Source: Pseudomonadota bacterium (GTDB lineage Bacteria > Myxococcota_A > Polyangia > Polyangiales > Polyangiaceae). From it: a stretch of DNA of 64,000 nucleotides. The first letter of the stretch is position 1; every line of letters begins with the position of its first letter. Below, in pieces: positions 26,424 through 35,761 of this stretch. The notes beneath the pieces are model-generated. The model did not search any database and had not been told where the DNA came from. It saw nothing but the letters and a program-made list of their open reading frames with translations. The position numbers were made by a program, and so were the translations under genes. The DNA is taken from assembly GCA_023428245.1 (NCBI GenBank), contig JAEYYX010000024.1, forward strand, positions 17,708 through 81,707, given 5' to 3'.

Positions 26424-28529
26424 TCAGTAAGCAACGCCGAGGAACAGACGGACGTTCTGGGCCGTCTGCAGACCTGGCATGGAAGCGCCGGTTGCGGTCG
26501 TCTCGTTCGAGAGGTACCCAAGGCCGCCCATCGGGAACAGCACGCCGTACTGAATCATGGCGAAGAACCCACCGAGCTTCGACGGATCGTCGTTCAAAGA
26601 CCCGTCCTTCGCTTGATAATAGGCCGTCGCGTTCAGCTCGATGCCGAGGTCGGGCTGGTGACCCGGAGTCTGCATGAACTGAGATGCGCGAGTCCAGATG
26701 GCCTCTGCGCGTCCTCCGAGACGCATCCCGTTCGCTTCTCGGAAGAAGTCGTACTGCACCGTCGGCTTGATGTAATAACTGCCTTGAACGCGGCTGAGGA
26801 TGTGCCGGTTGAGGATCATATCGACGCGGTACCCAGGATGGAACCGGAAGGTCGAGATGGTGTTGTCGCCGTTCTGCGGCTGCATCCCGTTCAAACCGGG
26901 CACGAGGCCGTCGACGTCGGCGTCGCCGCTCGCGTAGCCGATATTGAGCCCGATCTTGAGTCGATCCTCGATGAAGAGTTGGCTCGCTTCGGCCGCGAAA
27001 CCCCACTGATTGACGCGCATGTTCGCGTCCGCCTGAGGTCCTGAGGTACTCGAGAGCACACTCACGCTCTGGTAAGTGCCCTGACGAGTCACCACTTCCG
27101 TACCGAGACGGAACTTCTTGTACTTCACCTCGGCGTAGAGATCGGGCGTCCAGATATCCATGCCGCGCCGGACGTAGCCGCCAGCGCTCTCGCCTGGCTG
27201 ACAGTCGAGGGCCGCAGCGCCGTTCGCACAAGTCGAAGACGGCCCCGAACGATCGTTGGCGATACGCTGGAAGGAATAGGTCAAATAGAGGCCACCGCTG
27301 ATGACGACACCGTCACGAGCGAGGATCCTCCGCTCGAGCTGAGGATCGACGCGGCGGAACAGCATCAGGTTCAGCGCTGAGGCGTCATCGAACTGTGCCA
27401 GGTCGTAAGCGGGCTTCCCCTCTTGGACGAAGGCCCGGCTCGTCGCACCTTCGTAAGGGAAGTCCCAAGCGAGCGCGCCGTGGAGACCGATCGACGGCAA
27501 ACCGGTCGAGACCATGATGCGGTCCACCGTCGACTGATGATCACCGTCGATGTCGTCGCCAGCGTTGTGCAAGAGGCCGAGACCGAAGTGATCCGGCATA
27601 CGACCGAAACGGACCTGGCCAACAGGAGTCTCATACTCGGCCCATGCGCGCTTCACGTGCACGCTGTCGGAGAGGCTGTTGACGCCAGAAACGGGCGCAT
27701 CCTGCGTCCAGCTCTCGCCGCTGACGGGATAGTATCCGCTGCGCTGCCCGACAGCGTAGCCACCGATATCGGGATAATTCGAGTACCCCTGGGCCGTCGA
27801 GCCCATCACGAGGTTATCGAGAAAGTCGATCTGCGAACGGATGCGGAGGTTGTCCGAGATGATGATGGTGGGCTCGACGCGGAACCTCAGGTTGGCGCCT
27901 GCTTGGGCGGAGTTCGAACAACCGCGATTCGCGTCCGCGATGTCATTGCTCGATCCAGTTCCTGCTTCTTGAGGCGTGCAGGCCTCGGCGCCGTGGGTCG
28001 AGCCTGAGACATCCTGGTAATAGTCATCGAGCGGACGCGGCCACATCGCGCTTCCCGGAGGATCGATCCGACCGAGCGAGAACTGGCTGAAGAAGTCGGC
28101 ACGCGTGCGGAAGTAGCCGTGCACCTCGAGAGCAGGCCGCGTATGCGTCCACCAGTCCTCCGCGAAGATGCGATCGGCGTCGATATCGCGCGACGTGTCC
28201 GCCTGTTCTTCGCCGTAAGATGACTCGATCGGCACATCGACGGCGGGCGCGGCCGTCTTCTTGGCACGGCGCTTTTTCTTCGGCTCGGGCGCCGGCTCCT
28301 CGGCGGCGGGAGCTTGATCTTCAACCACAGGCGCGGCGTCTGTGGGGGCCGCTTCGACAGGAGCGGCAGGAGTCTCACCCGGAGGCGCCTCGGATGGATT
28401 GCCTCCGGTCTCGGGAGTGGCTCCGGGGTCGGCATCTTGCGCCAACGCAGGAGAAGCCACGAAAAACGCTGCGACGAGCGCAGGAGCACTCGCTTTGGAC
28501 AAGGCGGAAAGGGATCGTGTAGTTCTCAT
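26424..28529 (-). CDS. Large outer-membrane beta-barrel (porin-like) protein
   Basis: A 701-aa exported protein. ATG at 28529 starts a clean signal peptide ending ASPALAQ. Residues about 25-105 are a Pro/Ala/Glu linker with a KKKRRAKK basic patch. The rest is rich in aromatic amphipathic strands (VHGYFRTRADFF, VGQVRFGRMPDHFGLGLLHN, IGLNIGYASGDADVDG) and ends in FLGVAY, an aromatic barrel terminus. It resembles the conserved myxobacterial outer-membrane proteins catalogued as TIGR04551, though I cannot check that here. The open frame continues upstream to 28919 as a shadow. Divergent from the TSP3-repeat gene across about 210 bp. Confidence 0.72.
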   Translation of the reverse strand: MRTTRSLSALSKASAPALVAAFFVASPALAQDADPGATPETGGNPSEAPPGETPAAPVEAAPTDAAPVVEDQAPAAEEPAPEPKKKRRAKKTAAPAVDVPIESSYGEEQADTSRDIDADRIFAEDWWTHTRPALEVHGYFRTRADFFSQFSLGRIDPPGSAMWPRPLDDYYQDVSGSTHGAEACTPQEAGTGSSNDIADANRGCSNSAQAGANLRFRVEPTIIISDNLRIRSQIDFLDNLVMGSTAQGYSNYPDIGGYAVGQRSGYYPVSGESWTQDAPVSGVNSLSDSVHVKRAWAEYETPVGQVRFGRMPDHFGLGLLHNAGDDIDGDHQSTVDRIMVSTGLPSIGLHGALAWDFPYEGATSRAFVQEGKPAYDLAQFDDASALNLMLFRRVDPQLERRILARDGVVISGGLYLTYSFQRIANDRSGPSSTCANGAAALDCQPGESAGGYVRRGMDIWTPDLYAEVKYKKFRLGTEVVTRQGTYQSVSVLSSTSGPQADANMRVNQWGFAAEASQLFIEDRLKIGLNIGYASGDADVDGLVPGLNGMQPQNGDNTISTFRFHPGYRVDMILNRHILSRVQGSYYIKPTVQYDFFREANGMRLGGRAEAIWTRASQFMQTPGHQPDLGIELNATAYYQAKDGSLNDDPSKLGGFFAMIQYGVLFPMGGLGYLSNETTATGASMPGLQTAQNVRLFLGVAY

Positions 28530-28740
28530 GGGCCCAGAGGGTGCGGGCCACTCGCGCGCCGCCCGCGGTCTTTCGCACGCACCCCGGGGCCCGTCAATGC
28601 CCGGGAAATCCCGTGCCCGAGCGCGACAAAAGCCCGTTGCGAGGAGCTGCTCACAATGAGAGCCTTGACGAGCGTGGAGGGCCCACCCCCGCGAGGCGCG
28701 GGGTGTCCGCGCCATCATTCGGCCGCCCACGAACAACCCT

Positions 28741-30198
28741 ATGCGCCAAAGTCTCCCCATGAAGTCTGGCCGACTAAGCTCGAGAGCCGTCGCTCTCCTC
28801 CTCTCTCTCGTCGTTGCATCGCCCGCGCTCGCACAACAGTTCGAGTCCGAGGTCTCGGCGGAGCGCTTCGATCCCGCCCCCGGCACCAACAATTTCCTCA
28901 CCACGCGCGGCGCGCGCATGGATGGTAACTTGCGCTACACCGTGGGCCTTTATGGCGCCTACGGGAACGAATCGATCATCGTCAGGACACGCACCGTCGA
29001 TGCAGCGAACTCGGTCCGGTACGCGGTCGTCGAGAATATGCTCACCGGCAGCCTAGTCGGGAGCCTCGTCATCATTCCAGAGCTTCAGGTCGGTCTGAAA
29101 GTTCCAGTCACCTGGGTGAGCGGAGCCGGTGTACCGGGAGCCGTCGGCCAAGGCCCCCTGCGCGAGCCGATGAACACCGTCGGACTCGGGGACATCCAGC
29201 TCGAAGTCAAAGGACGGTTTTACGGCGACGCGAACTCGCCACTCGCGCTCGGTGCTTACGCCTTCGTCGGCGCCCCGACCGGAAATCTCACCGCTCCCGG
29301 AACATACATTGGCAACGCATCGGTAGCCGGAGGCGGCGCTGTCATCGTCGACTACAAGACAGGCCAGCTCGGCGTCGCCCTGAACCTCGGCGGCGTCTAC
29401 CGCGAAGAGGCCCAAGTGGGCGTTACGATGCTCGGCGGCGAGGCGCGCTACAGCTTGGCCGCCTCTTTCGAGGCGACTCCGATCCTCAGGATTATCGGCG
29501 ACGTCTTCGGGAGCACAAACTTCTCCTCGGGACCCGCGACCTCCCTTGAAGGCGATCTCGGCATCCAGATCACGCCCATCAGCTCGAAGATCTCGATCAC
29601 AGCTGGTGGCGGCGCCGGCATTCTGCGCGGCATCGGGACTCCCGCCGCCCGCGGTTTAATCGGCATCATCTACGACTCGAAGGTTCTCGACCGCGACGGC
29701 GACCACATCACCGACGATCGAGATGCTTGCCCGGACGATCCGGAGGATCTCGACGGATTCGAGGACGGAGACGGCTGTCCCGATATCGACAACGACAGCG
29801 ACGGCATTCCGGACAGCGCCGACAAGTGCCCAAACGCCCCCGAAGATCTGGACGGGTTCGAGGACAAAGACGGCTGCCCTGACCCAGACAATGACGACGA
29901 CGGCATCCCCGACGTCAACGACCATTGCCCGCTGGAGCCCGAGACGAAAAATGGCTTCGACGACGCCGACGGTTGCCCCGACGTCAAGGACACAGACGGC
30001 GATGGCGTGCTCGATGATGAGGACAAATGCCCCGAAGAGCCCGAAGACACAGACGGCTTTGAGGACACAGACGGCTGTCCCGATCCCGACAACGACGGCG
30101 ACGGCATTCCGGACACGGAAGATGAGTGCAGCGAGCTCCCCGAAGACGGCAAGGGCAAAGGCGCCGAGAAGACGGACGGTTGCCCGATCGACGCGTGA
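28741..30198 (+). CDS. Outer-membrane barrel with C-terminal thrombospondin type 3 repeats
   Basis: A 485-aa exported protein with two candidate starts, ATG 28741 or ATG 28759, both giving a signal peptide that ends near ASPALAQ. Residues 30-310 read as barrel strands. From about residue 318 to the end there are five calcium-binding TSP3 repeats of the form DxDxDGIxDxxDxCPxxPED followed by DGFEDxDGCPD. In related proteins such repeats join the barrel to an OmpA peptidoglycan-binding domain. Here the protein ends after the repeats and no OmpA domain is present. Likely calcium-binding surface or periplasmic stalk. Confidence 0.82.
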   Translation: MRQSLPMKSGRLSSRAVALLLSLVVASPALAQQFESEVSAERFDPAPGTNNFLTTRGARMDGNLRYTVGLYGAYGNESIIVRTRTVDAANSVRYAVVENMLTGSLVGSLVIIPELQVGLKVPVTWVSGAGVPGAVGQGPLREPMNTVGLGDIQLEVKGRFYGDANSPLALGAYAFVGAPTGNLTAPGTYIGNASVAGGGAVIVDYKTGQLGVALNLGGVYREEAQVGVTMLGGEARYSLAASFEATPILRIIGDVFGSTNFSSGPATSLEGDLGIQITPISSKISITAGGGAGILRGIGTPAARGLIGIIYDSKVLDRDGDHITDDRDACPDDPEDLDGFEDGDGCPDIDNDSDGIPDSADKCPNAPEDLDGFEDKDGCPDPDNDDDGIPDVNDHCPLEPETKNGFDDADGCPDVKDTDGDGVLDDEDKCPEEPEDTDGFEDTDGCPDPDNDGDGIPDTEDECSELPEDGKGKGAEKTDGCPIDA

Positions 30199-30216
30199 GA
30201 CGAGGGTGAGGTTCTC

Positions 30217-31377
30217 GTGACCGGGATCCAAAGAGGAGAGGCATCGAAAGACAGAGCCTCTCCTCTGCCCACGGTTCAGTTCGTCTCAAAGTCGATCGGG
30301 CCGCCTTTCCGGGACGGGACCAAGTGTTTCGTCCGCGATCTGACCAACCACCTCGAGACCGTACGCCCACTCGTGCTCGGCACCTCGGAGGATTCTCCCG
30401 AACTCAAGGCCGAGCGGATCTCGCTCTACGAAGGAGGACGCCATTTCGCGCCTGGTTTGCGCGACAACATGACGGCGTTCCTGTGGCTTCTGACCCGCTC
30501 GCGGGCCAATCTCTGGCACTTCGTGTTCGCTCCGAACCCTCGCTCGAGCCAAATGGCCCGCGCGCTCGGCTGGCTCAGGCATATCCCCACTGTCCAAACC
30601 GTGGCGTCTCCGCCGCGCAGCTTCGATCATCCCGCGCGTCTTCTGTTCGGCCATCGCGTCGTCACCCAGAGCCGCTGGACGCGCGATCGCTTCTTCGACG
30701 CATACCGCGCGCTCGGCCAGGAGCCGCCTCCGATCGAGGTCATCCCGCCGATCGCTCCGGCAGTCCCGATTCCTTCGCCCGAGGCCACTCTTCGCGTCCG
30801 GAGCGCTCTTGAGGTCAGCCCGGACGACGAACTCCTCGTCTACCCAGGGGACCTCGAGATGAGCCAAGGCGCAGACCGAGTCGCGCTCTTAGCAAGGGAG
30901 CTCGCGCAGCGAACGACGCTCAGACGACCGACCGTCGTCTTCGCCTATCGGAACAAGACCCCCCGCGCTGCTCTGCGCGCCCGAGAGCTTTCCGAGACCC
31001 TCGCGGGGACCGGTGCCCGATTTCTCCCCGAGACATCCGATATCCACGCGCTCCTCCGTACTGCCACGGCGATCCTGTTTCCTGTCGATGACCTCTACGG
31101 CAAGGTTGACATGCCGATCGTGCTGCTCGAAGCAATCCGCCTCGGCACCCCCATCGTCACGAGTGGGGAGGGCCCCCTCGGCGAGCTGACCCGCGCGCAC
31201 CACCATCCCTTCGAAATCCCGACCTGGCTCGAGACGCTCGGCGCGATCCTGCGCGGTAAGGACCGCGAGCCTCCCCCCAGGGATCTCGGTCCCCACGAAC
31301 CCGAAGCCGCGGCCCGCGCCTATGAAGCGCTCTACGAAGAGCTGCTCGCCCCGAGGAAAAAGGGCCAGTCCGGCTGA
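30217..31377 (+). CDS. Glycosyltransferase, group 1 (GT4-like)
   Basis: About 386 aa from the GTG at 30217. Shows GT-B fold features: an N-terminal domain with HFVFAPNPRSSQMARALG, a sugar-nucleotide domain with LLVYPGDLEMSQGADRVA, and the C-terminal PIVLLEAIRLGTPIVTSGEGPLGE with the E-x7-E-like motif of GT4 enzymes. It would act at the inner membrane on polysaccharide or glycolipid, acceptor unknown. The first 15 codons coincide with a perfect 11-bp inverted repeat, so the true start may be downstream and the annotated N terminus is uncertain. Precedes alaS by 62 nt. Confidence 0.75.
   Translation: MTGIQRGEASKDRASPLPTVQFVSKSIGPPFRDGTKCFVRDLTNHLETVRPLVLGTSEDSPELKAERISLYEGGRHFAPGLRDNMTAFLWLLTRSRANLWHFVFAPNPRSSQMARALGWLRHIPTVQTVASPPRSFDHPARLLFGHRVVTQSRWTRDRFFDAYRALGQEPPPIEVIPPIAPAVPIPSPEATLRVRSALEVSPDDELLVYPGDLEMSQGADRVALLARELAQRTTLRRPTVVFAYRNKTPRAALRARELSETLAGTGARFLPETSDIHALLRTATAILFPVDDLYGKVDMPIVLLEAIRLGTPIVTSGEGPLGELTRAHHHPFEIPTWLETLGAILRGKDREPPPRDLGPHEPEAAARAYEALYEELLAPRKKGQSG
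30232..30266. terminator. 11-bp perfect inverted repeat after the TSP3 gene
   Basis: AGAGGAGAGGC (30232-30242) and GCCTCTCCTCT (30256-30266) pair perfectly around a 13-nt loop, 33 nt after the TSP3 gene stop. No T-tract. It could terminate that transcript or act on the glycosyltransferase leader. Confidence 0.4.
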
Positions 31378-31439
31378 TTTTTCGTGCTCCGAGCGGGCCA
31401 CGCTCGCGCCGAACCTGTGCTAAGCGAGGGTCCCGCTCC

Positions 31440-34112
31440 ATGGCGAAGACCACCTCCGAAATCCGTAGCGCCTTCCTCGAATTCTTCGCCCGAAATGGGC
31501 ATGAGATCGTTCCGAGCGCGTCCCTCATTCCCCAAAACGATCCTACGTTGCTCTTCAACAACGCGGGCATGGTGCAGTTCAAGGACGTCTTCACCGGACA
31601 ACAAACTCGTCCCTACAAGCGCGCCGCCTCGAGCCAGAAGTGCATCCGCATCAGCGGGAAACACAATGACCTGGAAGAAGTCGGCCCTTCGCCGCGGCAC
31701 CAGACCTTCTTTGAGATGCTCGGGAACTTCTCCTTCGGCGACTACTTCAAGGAAGAAGCGATCGTCCTTGCCTGGGAATTTCTGACGAAAGATCTCGACC
31801 TGCCGAAGGAGCGCCTCGCATTCACGTACTTCCGCGGTGAAGAGGGTATCGAGCCCGACTATGAGGCGCGCGATCTCTGGAAGAAGGTCACCGGCTTCGG
31901 CGACGACCGCATCCATGGGCTCGGCATGGCAGACAACTTCTGGTCCATGGGTGACACCGGTCCGTGTGGTCCGTGCAGTGAGATCTACTTCTTCCGCGGG
32001 GACAACCCGAGCGCTCAGCCTTTCTCCGACGAGCAAGCGCCCGACGGGAGCGGCTGGATGGAGATTTGGAACCTCGTCTTCATGCAGTTCGAGCGTTCAC
32101 TCGTGGACGGTAAGGGAGTCCTCGCGCCTCTGCCGCGCCCGAGCATCGACACCGGCGCCGGCCTGGAGCGTCTGGCAAGCGTCGTACAGGGGGCGAACTC
32201 GAATTACGGCGTCGACCTCCTCCGGGGGCTCGTGGAGCTGACGGCAGAGATCGCAAAGAAGCCGTACGGCGCCTCGATGTCGCCGGACGACGTGAGCATG
32301 CGCGTCATCGCCGACCACGCGCGCACCACGGCCTTCTTGATCGCGGAAGGGATCCTCCCCGAGAAAACCGGACGCGAGTACGTACTCCGCCGGGTCATGC
32401 GCCGCGCCATTCGCCACGGGCATCGCCTCGGCATCCGCGAACCCTTCTTGCACCTGGTCGCAGACCGAGTGGTTGATACGATGGGCGACCACTACCCGGA
32501 GCTCCGCGAGCGCTCTGAGCTGATTCGGAGCGTCGCCGAAGGCGAGGAGGTCCGCTTCCGCCAGACGATCGAACGCGGGCTCGGGCTCTTGGATGAGAAG
32601 TTTGAGAGCATGGGCCGCGAGGGCAAGACCGAGCTCGACGGTCGCTCCGCCTTCATGCTCTTTGACACCTATGGATTCCCTGTCGACCTCACCGCAGTCG
32701 TATGCCGCGAGCGCGGGCTCACCGTCGACATGGTGGGCTACGACGAAGCGCTCAAAGAAGCGCGGGATCGCTCGAAGTTCGACGGGCCAGGAGACGCCGT
32801 CCAAGGGGTCTACCGCGAAGCCCTTGCCCTCGTTCCCGGCGAAAATGTGACCTTCACAGGCTACGATCGCGACGCCGATCAATCGTGCATCGTGGCGCTG
32901 ATCGTCGACGGAAAGCTCGTCGATGTCGCTGAACCCGGTAGCGCCGTTGAGGTCGTCACCGAGCGCACCCCCTTCTACGGCGCAGGCGGCGGCCAAATCG
33001 GCGACCAAGGAGAAATCCGCGTGGGAGAGGCACGCGTCGCGGTCGATGATACCGAAAAGCCCCTCGCTGGCCTCGTGGTCCATCAGGGCAAGCTGGAGGG
33101 CGGCTCGCTCCGCGTAGGCGACGAGGCAAAGCTCACGATCGATCGCGAGCGCCGCGAGGCTACCCGCCGGAATCACTCCGCGACCCACCTCGTCCACTAC
33201 GCCCTCCGCAAGGTGCTCGGCGGCCACGCTCAGCAGAAGGGCTCCTTGGTCGGTCCAGATCGGCTCCGCTTCGACTTCACGCACAATAGTCCGCTCGAAC
33301 CCAGTGAGGTCAAAGAGCTCGAGCAGATCGTGAACCGAATCATCCTCGAAAATCACCCCATCCGCACCGAAGTGCTCGGCATGGCTGAGGCCAAGACGCG
33401 CGGAGCCATGATGATCTTCGAGGAGAAGTATGGCGACACAGTCCGACTTCTCACGATGGGGCCTTCTGTCGAACTCTGCGGCGGAACGCACGCCCGCGAG
33501 ACGGGAGAGCTTGGCCTCTTCAAGATCACGAGCGAACAAGGCGTCGCTGCTGGTGTGCGTCGCCTCTTCGCGACGACCGGCCTCGGCTCCCTCGCCTACG
33601 TGCACGACTATGAGGCGAAACTCCGCGGCGCCTTCGAACTCACGAAGGCGACTCCGGACACGCTCACCGAGAAGATCGAGAAGCTCCTCGAGCGCCAAAA
33701 AAAGCTGGAACAGGAGGTTCAGGCCCTCGAGAAGAAGCTGATCACTGGCGGCGGCGGCGGTATCGATGCCCTGCTTTCCCAGGCGCGCGAGATCGGGGGC
33801 GTGAAGGTGCTCGGGGTACGCGTCGAAGTCACGAATCGAGAGGCGCTCCGAGAGCTTGCTGAACAGCTCCGCGACAAACTCGGCGACGCCATCGTGCTTG
33901 TCGGAGCACCGGACGGCGACAAAGCCTCTCTCGTGCTCATGGTCTCTAAGTCCATCACCGACCGCTACCGGGCCGGCGACCTGATCAAGACTGTCGCCTC
34001 ACACGTAGGGGGCAACGGCGGTGGTCGCCCCGACATGGCCCAAGCTGGCGGACCGAACGTCGCGGGTCTCGGCGACGCGCTCGAAGCGATTTACGGGGTC
34101 GTACAGGCCTAA
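31440..34112 (+). CDS. alaS: Alanyl-tRNA synthetase
   Basis: An 890-aa class II synthetase that charges tRNA-Ala. N-terminal aminoacylation core includes LLFNNAGMVQFKDVFTG and PSPRHQTFFEMLGNFSFGDY. The editing domain has the zinc-binding NHSATHLVHYAL and CGGTHARETGELGLF motifs for hydrolysis of mischarged Ser or Gly. The C-terminal oligomerisation and C-Ala domain ends in GGGRPDMAQAGG. Length is normal. ATG at 31440 gives MAKTTSEIRSAFLEFF, the expected start. Followed 13 nt later by the SRPBCC gene. Confidence 0.97.
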   Translation: MAKTTSEIRSAFLEFFARNGHEIVPSASLIPQNDPTLLFNNAGMVQFKDVFTGQQTRPYKRAASSQKCIRISGKHNDLEEVGPSPRHQTFFEMLGNFSFGDYFKEEAIVLAWEFLTKDLDLPKERLAFTYFRGEEGIEPDYEARDLWKKVTGFGDDRIHGLGMADNFWSMGDTGPCGPCSEIYFFRGDNPSAQPFSDEQAPDGSGWMEIWNLVFMQFERSLVDGKGVLAPLPRPSIDTGAGLERLASVVQGANSNYGVDLLRGLVELTAEIAKKPYGASMSPDDVSMRVIADHARTTAFLIAEGILPEKTGREYVLRRVMRRAIRHGHRLGIREPFLHLVADRVVDTMGDHYPELRERSELIRSVAEGEEVRFRQTIERGLGLLDEKFESMGREGKTELDGRSAFMLFDTYGFPVDLTAVVCRERGLTVDMVGYDEALKEARDRSKFDGPGDAVQGVYREALALVPGENVTFTGYDRDADQSCIVALIVDGKLVDVAEPGSAVEVVTERTPFYGAGGGQIGDQGEIRVGEARVAVDDTEKPLAGLVVHQGKLEGGSLRVGDEAKLTIDRERREATRRNHSATHLVHYALRKVLGGHAQQKGSLVGPDRLRFDFTHNSPLEPSEVKELEQIVNRIILENHPIRTEVLGMAEAKTRGAMMIFEEKYGDTVRLLTMGPSVELCGGTHARETGELGLFKITSEQGVAAGVRRLFATTGLGSLAYVHDYEAKLRGAFELTKATPDTLTEKIEKLLERQKKLEQEVQALEKKLITGGGGGIDALLSQAREIGGVKVLGVRVEVTNREALRELAEQLRDKLGDAIVLVGAPDGDKASLVLMVSKSITDRYRAGDLIKTVASHVGGNGGGRPDMAQAGGPNVAGLGDALEAIYGVVQA

Positions 34113-34125
34113 AGGAGAGCCCCTC

Positions 34126-34905
34126 GTGACGACGATTGAGGTCACCCGCCGCATCGAGGTCTCAGCACCAGCCCTTTGGAGCTACCTCTCGACGGCGAGC
34201 GGCCTCAGCACCTGGCACGCGGACGTCGTCACCGGCAGCCTGCGCGAGGGTCTCTTCATCGCGAAGTATCCGACGCTCGGCGCCGAGCTCCCCCTGAAGG
34301 TCGAGAGCCAAGCGCCGGGCCGCATGGTCCTCTTACGCGCCGGGCAGAGCCAGGTGAGCCTCTCCCTCGAGTCGACAGATCCGGCGACCTCGCTCGTGCG
34401 CATCAGTCACGCAGGCCTCGAGCCGACCGACGATCTTGGCGGCTTCCGCTCCTCCTGGGCGCTGGCGCTCGCCCTCCTCGATCTCGCGGCCACGGCTCAC
34501 GCAGGCCAATCGCGGAGCGTCTTGTGGTTCTTCGAGCGCGTACCCGTCCCCGCCGCTCTCGCCCATTACTACTTCTCGACCCGCCAAGGTCTCGCGGCAT
34601 GGCTCGGTGAAGCCGCTGCCGATATCGGCCCCGCTGGCAGCCAGGTGAAGATCCGTCTATCCCCCGAATTGACCCTGACCGGCGAGGTTCTCTGCCACGA
34701 ACCGGGTCGCGATCTCTGTTTCTCTTGGCGCGAGCTCGATAGTGCCGCGCTCACATTCCGCACACTGCCCGCTGGCGCGAGCGAGCGCCAAATCGCAATC
34801 TCCTATTCGAGCTTCTCGAAAGCTTATCACGAACGACCTCGCCCTGAGCTTGCGGCCGCCATGAAGCGCCTCAGCGAGCGCCTCCGTAGCGTGGGAAGAA
34901 GCTAA
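34126..34905 (+). CDS. Two-domain SRPBCC (START-like) protein
   Basis: A 259-aa protein. GTG start at 34126 has an AAAGGAG ribosome site and lies 13 nt after alaS. Residues 1-130 match the Aha1/polyketide-cyclase START-like fold (VTRRIEVSAPALWSYLSTAS). A second copy begins near residue 140 with VPVPAALAHYYFSTRQGLAAWL, again the substrate-cavity fold. Such proteins bind small hydrophobic ligands or act as co-chaperones. The open frame runs further upstream only inside alaS. No partner other than alaS suggests a specific role. Confidence 0.7.
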   Translation: MTTIEVTRRIEVSAPALWSYLSTASGLSTWHADVVTGSLREGLFIAKYPTLGAELPLKVESQAPGRMVLLRAGQSQVSLSLESTDPATSLVRISHAGLEPTDDLGGFRSSWALALALLDLAATAHAGQSRSVLWFFERVPVPAALAHYYFSTRQGLAAWLGEAAADIGPAGSQVKIRLSPELTLTGEVLCHEPGRDLCFSWRELDSAALTFRTLPAGASERQIAISYSSFSKAYHERPRPELAAAMKRLSERLRSVGRS

Positions 34906-35761
34906 GAGCTTCGAGGAAGGCTCGAAGGCCCGCTGGGTTCGACGTTGTCCCTGGTCCGGGGATGCGCCTTCCTATGACCCGCTGCCCGGTTTGTGATGGT
35001 TCGCGTGTTCCATCACCTCCGCCTTGAGCTCGGCCGAGCCTTCGCCCGAGCCCGGGGAGCGCCCGCTGTCGCTCGCTCTCTCCACCGAGATCGCTCCGAC
35101 AGTCGCACTGTGCACCGCCATCCACGGAGCGCGCCGCCATCCACGGAGCGCACCGCCATCCACGGAGCGCACCGCCATCCGCACTGTGCACCGCCCTCCA
35201 CGGAGCGCGCCGCCATCCACGGAGCGCACCGCCATCCGCACTGTGCACCGCCATCCGCACTGTGCACCGCCATCCGCACTGTGCACCGCCCTCCACGGAG
35301 CGCACCGTCATCCGCGGAGGGCGCCGGACCGCGTCTGGGCGCCCGAGAGCCCGCGCCCCCCAAGCGACCCAAAGGCCCTTTTTGATCCGGCCCACGGTCC
35401 AGGACTCGTTGCTTGGAAGACGGGCCGAAGATCGAGGTTCGAAAACCCTCCTCATCCTACACCGGGCGGGCGCTCCCGTTGACCCTTCGGCCAAGGTTCT
35501 TTTCCGCGGTTTGCGCATCATCCATTGCTTCTTGGACTGTTGACCATTGGTCCGAACATTTCGTGAGCATTCGATGTGCACGAACCTCCTTGGTGGAGCT
35601 TGACTGATCGCTATAGAGTGGAATGTGAGTTGGTTCGCAAATTTGACCCATCTTCCAGTGCAGTTTGTTGATTAAGAGTATCTCGCAAGAGCCGTTATCC
35701 CTGAAAGGGAAGACTTGAAGTTCAGGCTGTGAGGAGCTCGGCCTGAACGAACGGAAATCCA
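34906..35761. other. 856-bp intergenic region upstream of the ParA-roadblock operon
   Basis: No gene supported. It holds a 7-bp hairpin just after the SRPBCC stop (34909-34927), the 19-bp tandem repeat (35096-35323) and, from about 35490, a more AT-rich stretch that probably contains the promoter of the operon starting at 35762. Long frames over the repeats exist in several phases because 19 is not a multiple of 3, which argues against coding. Confidence 0.6.
35096..35323. repeat. 19-bp two-variant tandem repeat (12 units)
   Basis: Each unit is CCGCCATCC plus a 10-bp segment that is either ACGGAGCGCA/G (type A) or GCACTGTGCA (type B). Eleven full units run from 35115, preceded by a degenerate unit at 35096. 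The order after the first B-like unit is A A A B A A B B B A and a diverged A. Type B contains a near-perfect palindrome GCAC-T-GTGC. No spacers, so not CRISPR. Confidence 0.85.

Noticed and set aside
35096..35323. CRISPR array
   Set aside because: Units are contiguous with no spacers and no cas genes are present.
34871..35581. 236-codon minus-strand frame over the 19-bp repeats
   Set aside because: The repeat translates into Gly/Trp/Arg-rich periodic peptide in all phases because 19 is not a multiple of 3. No ribosome site or conserved segment.
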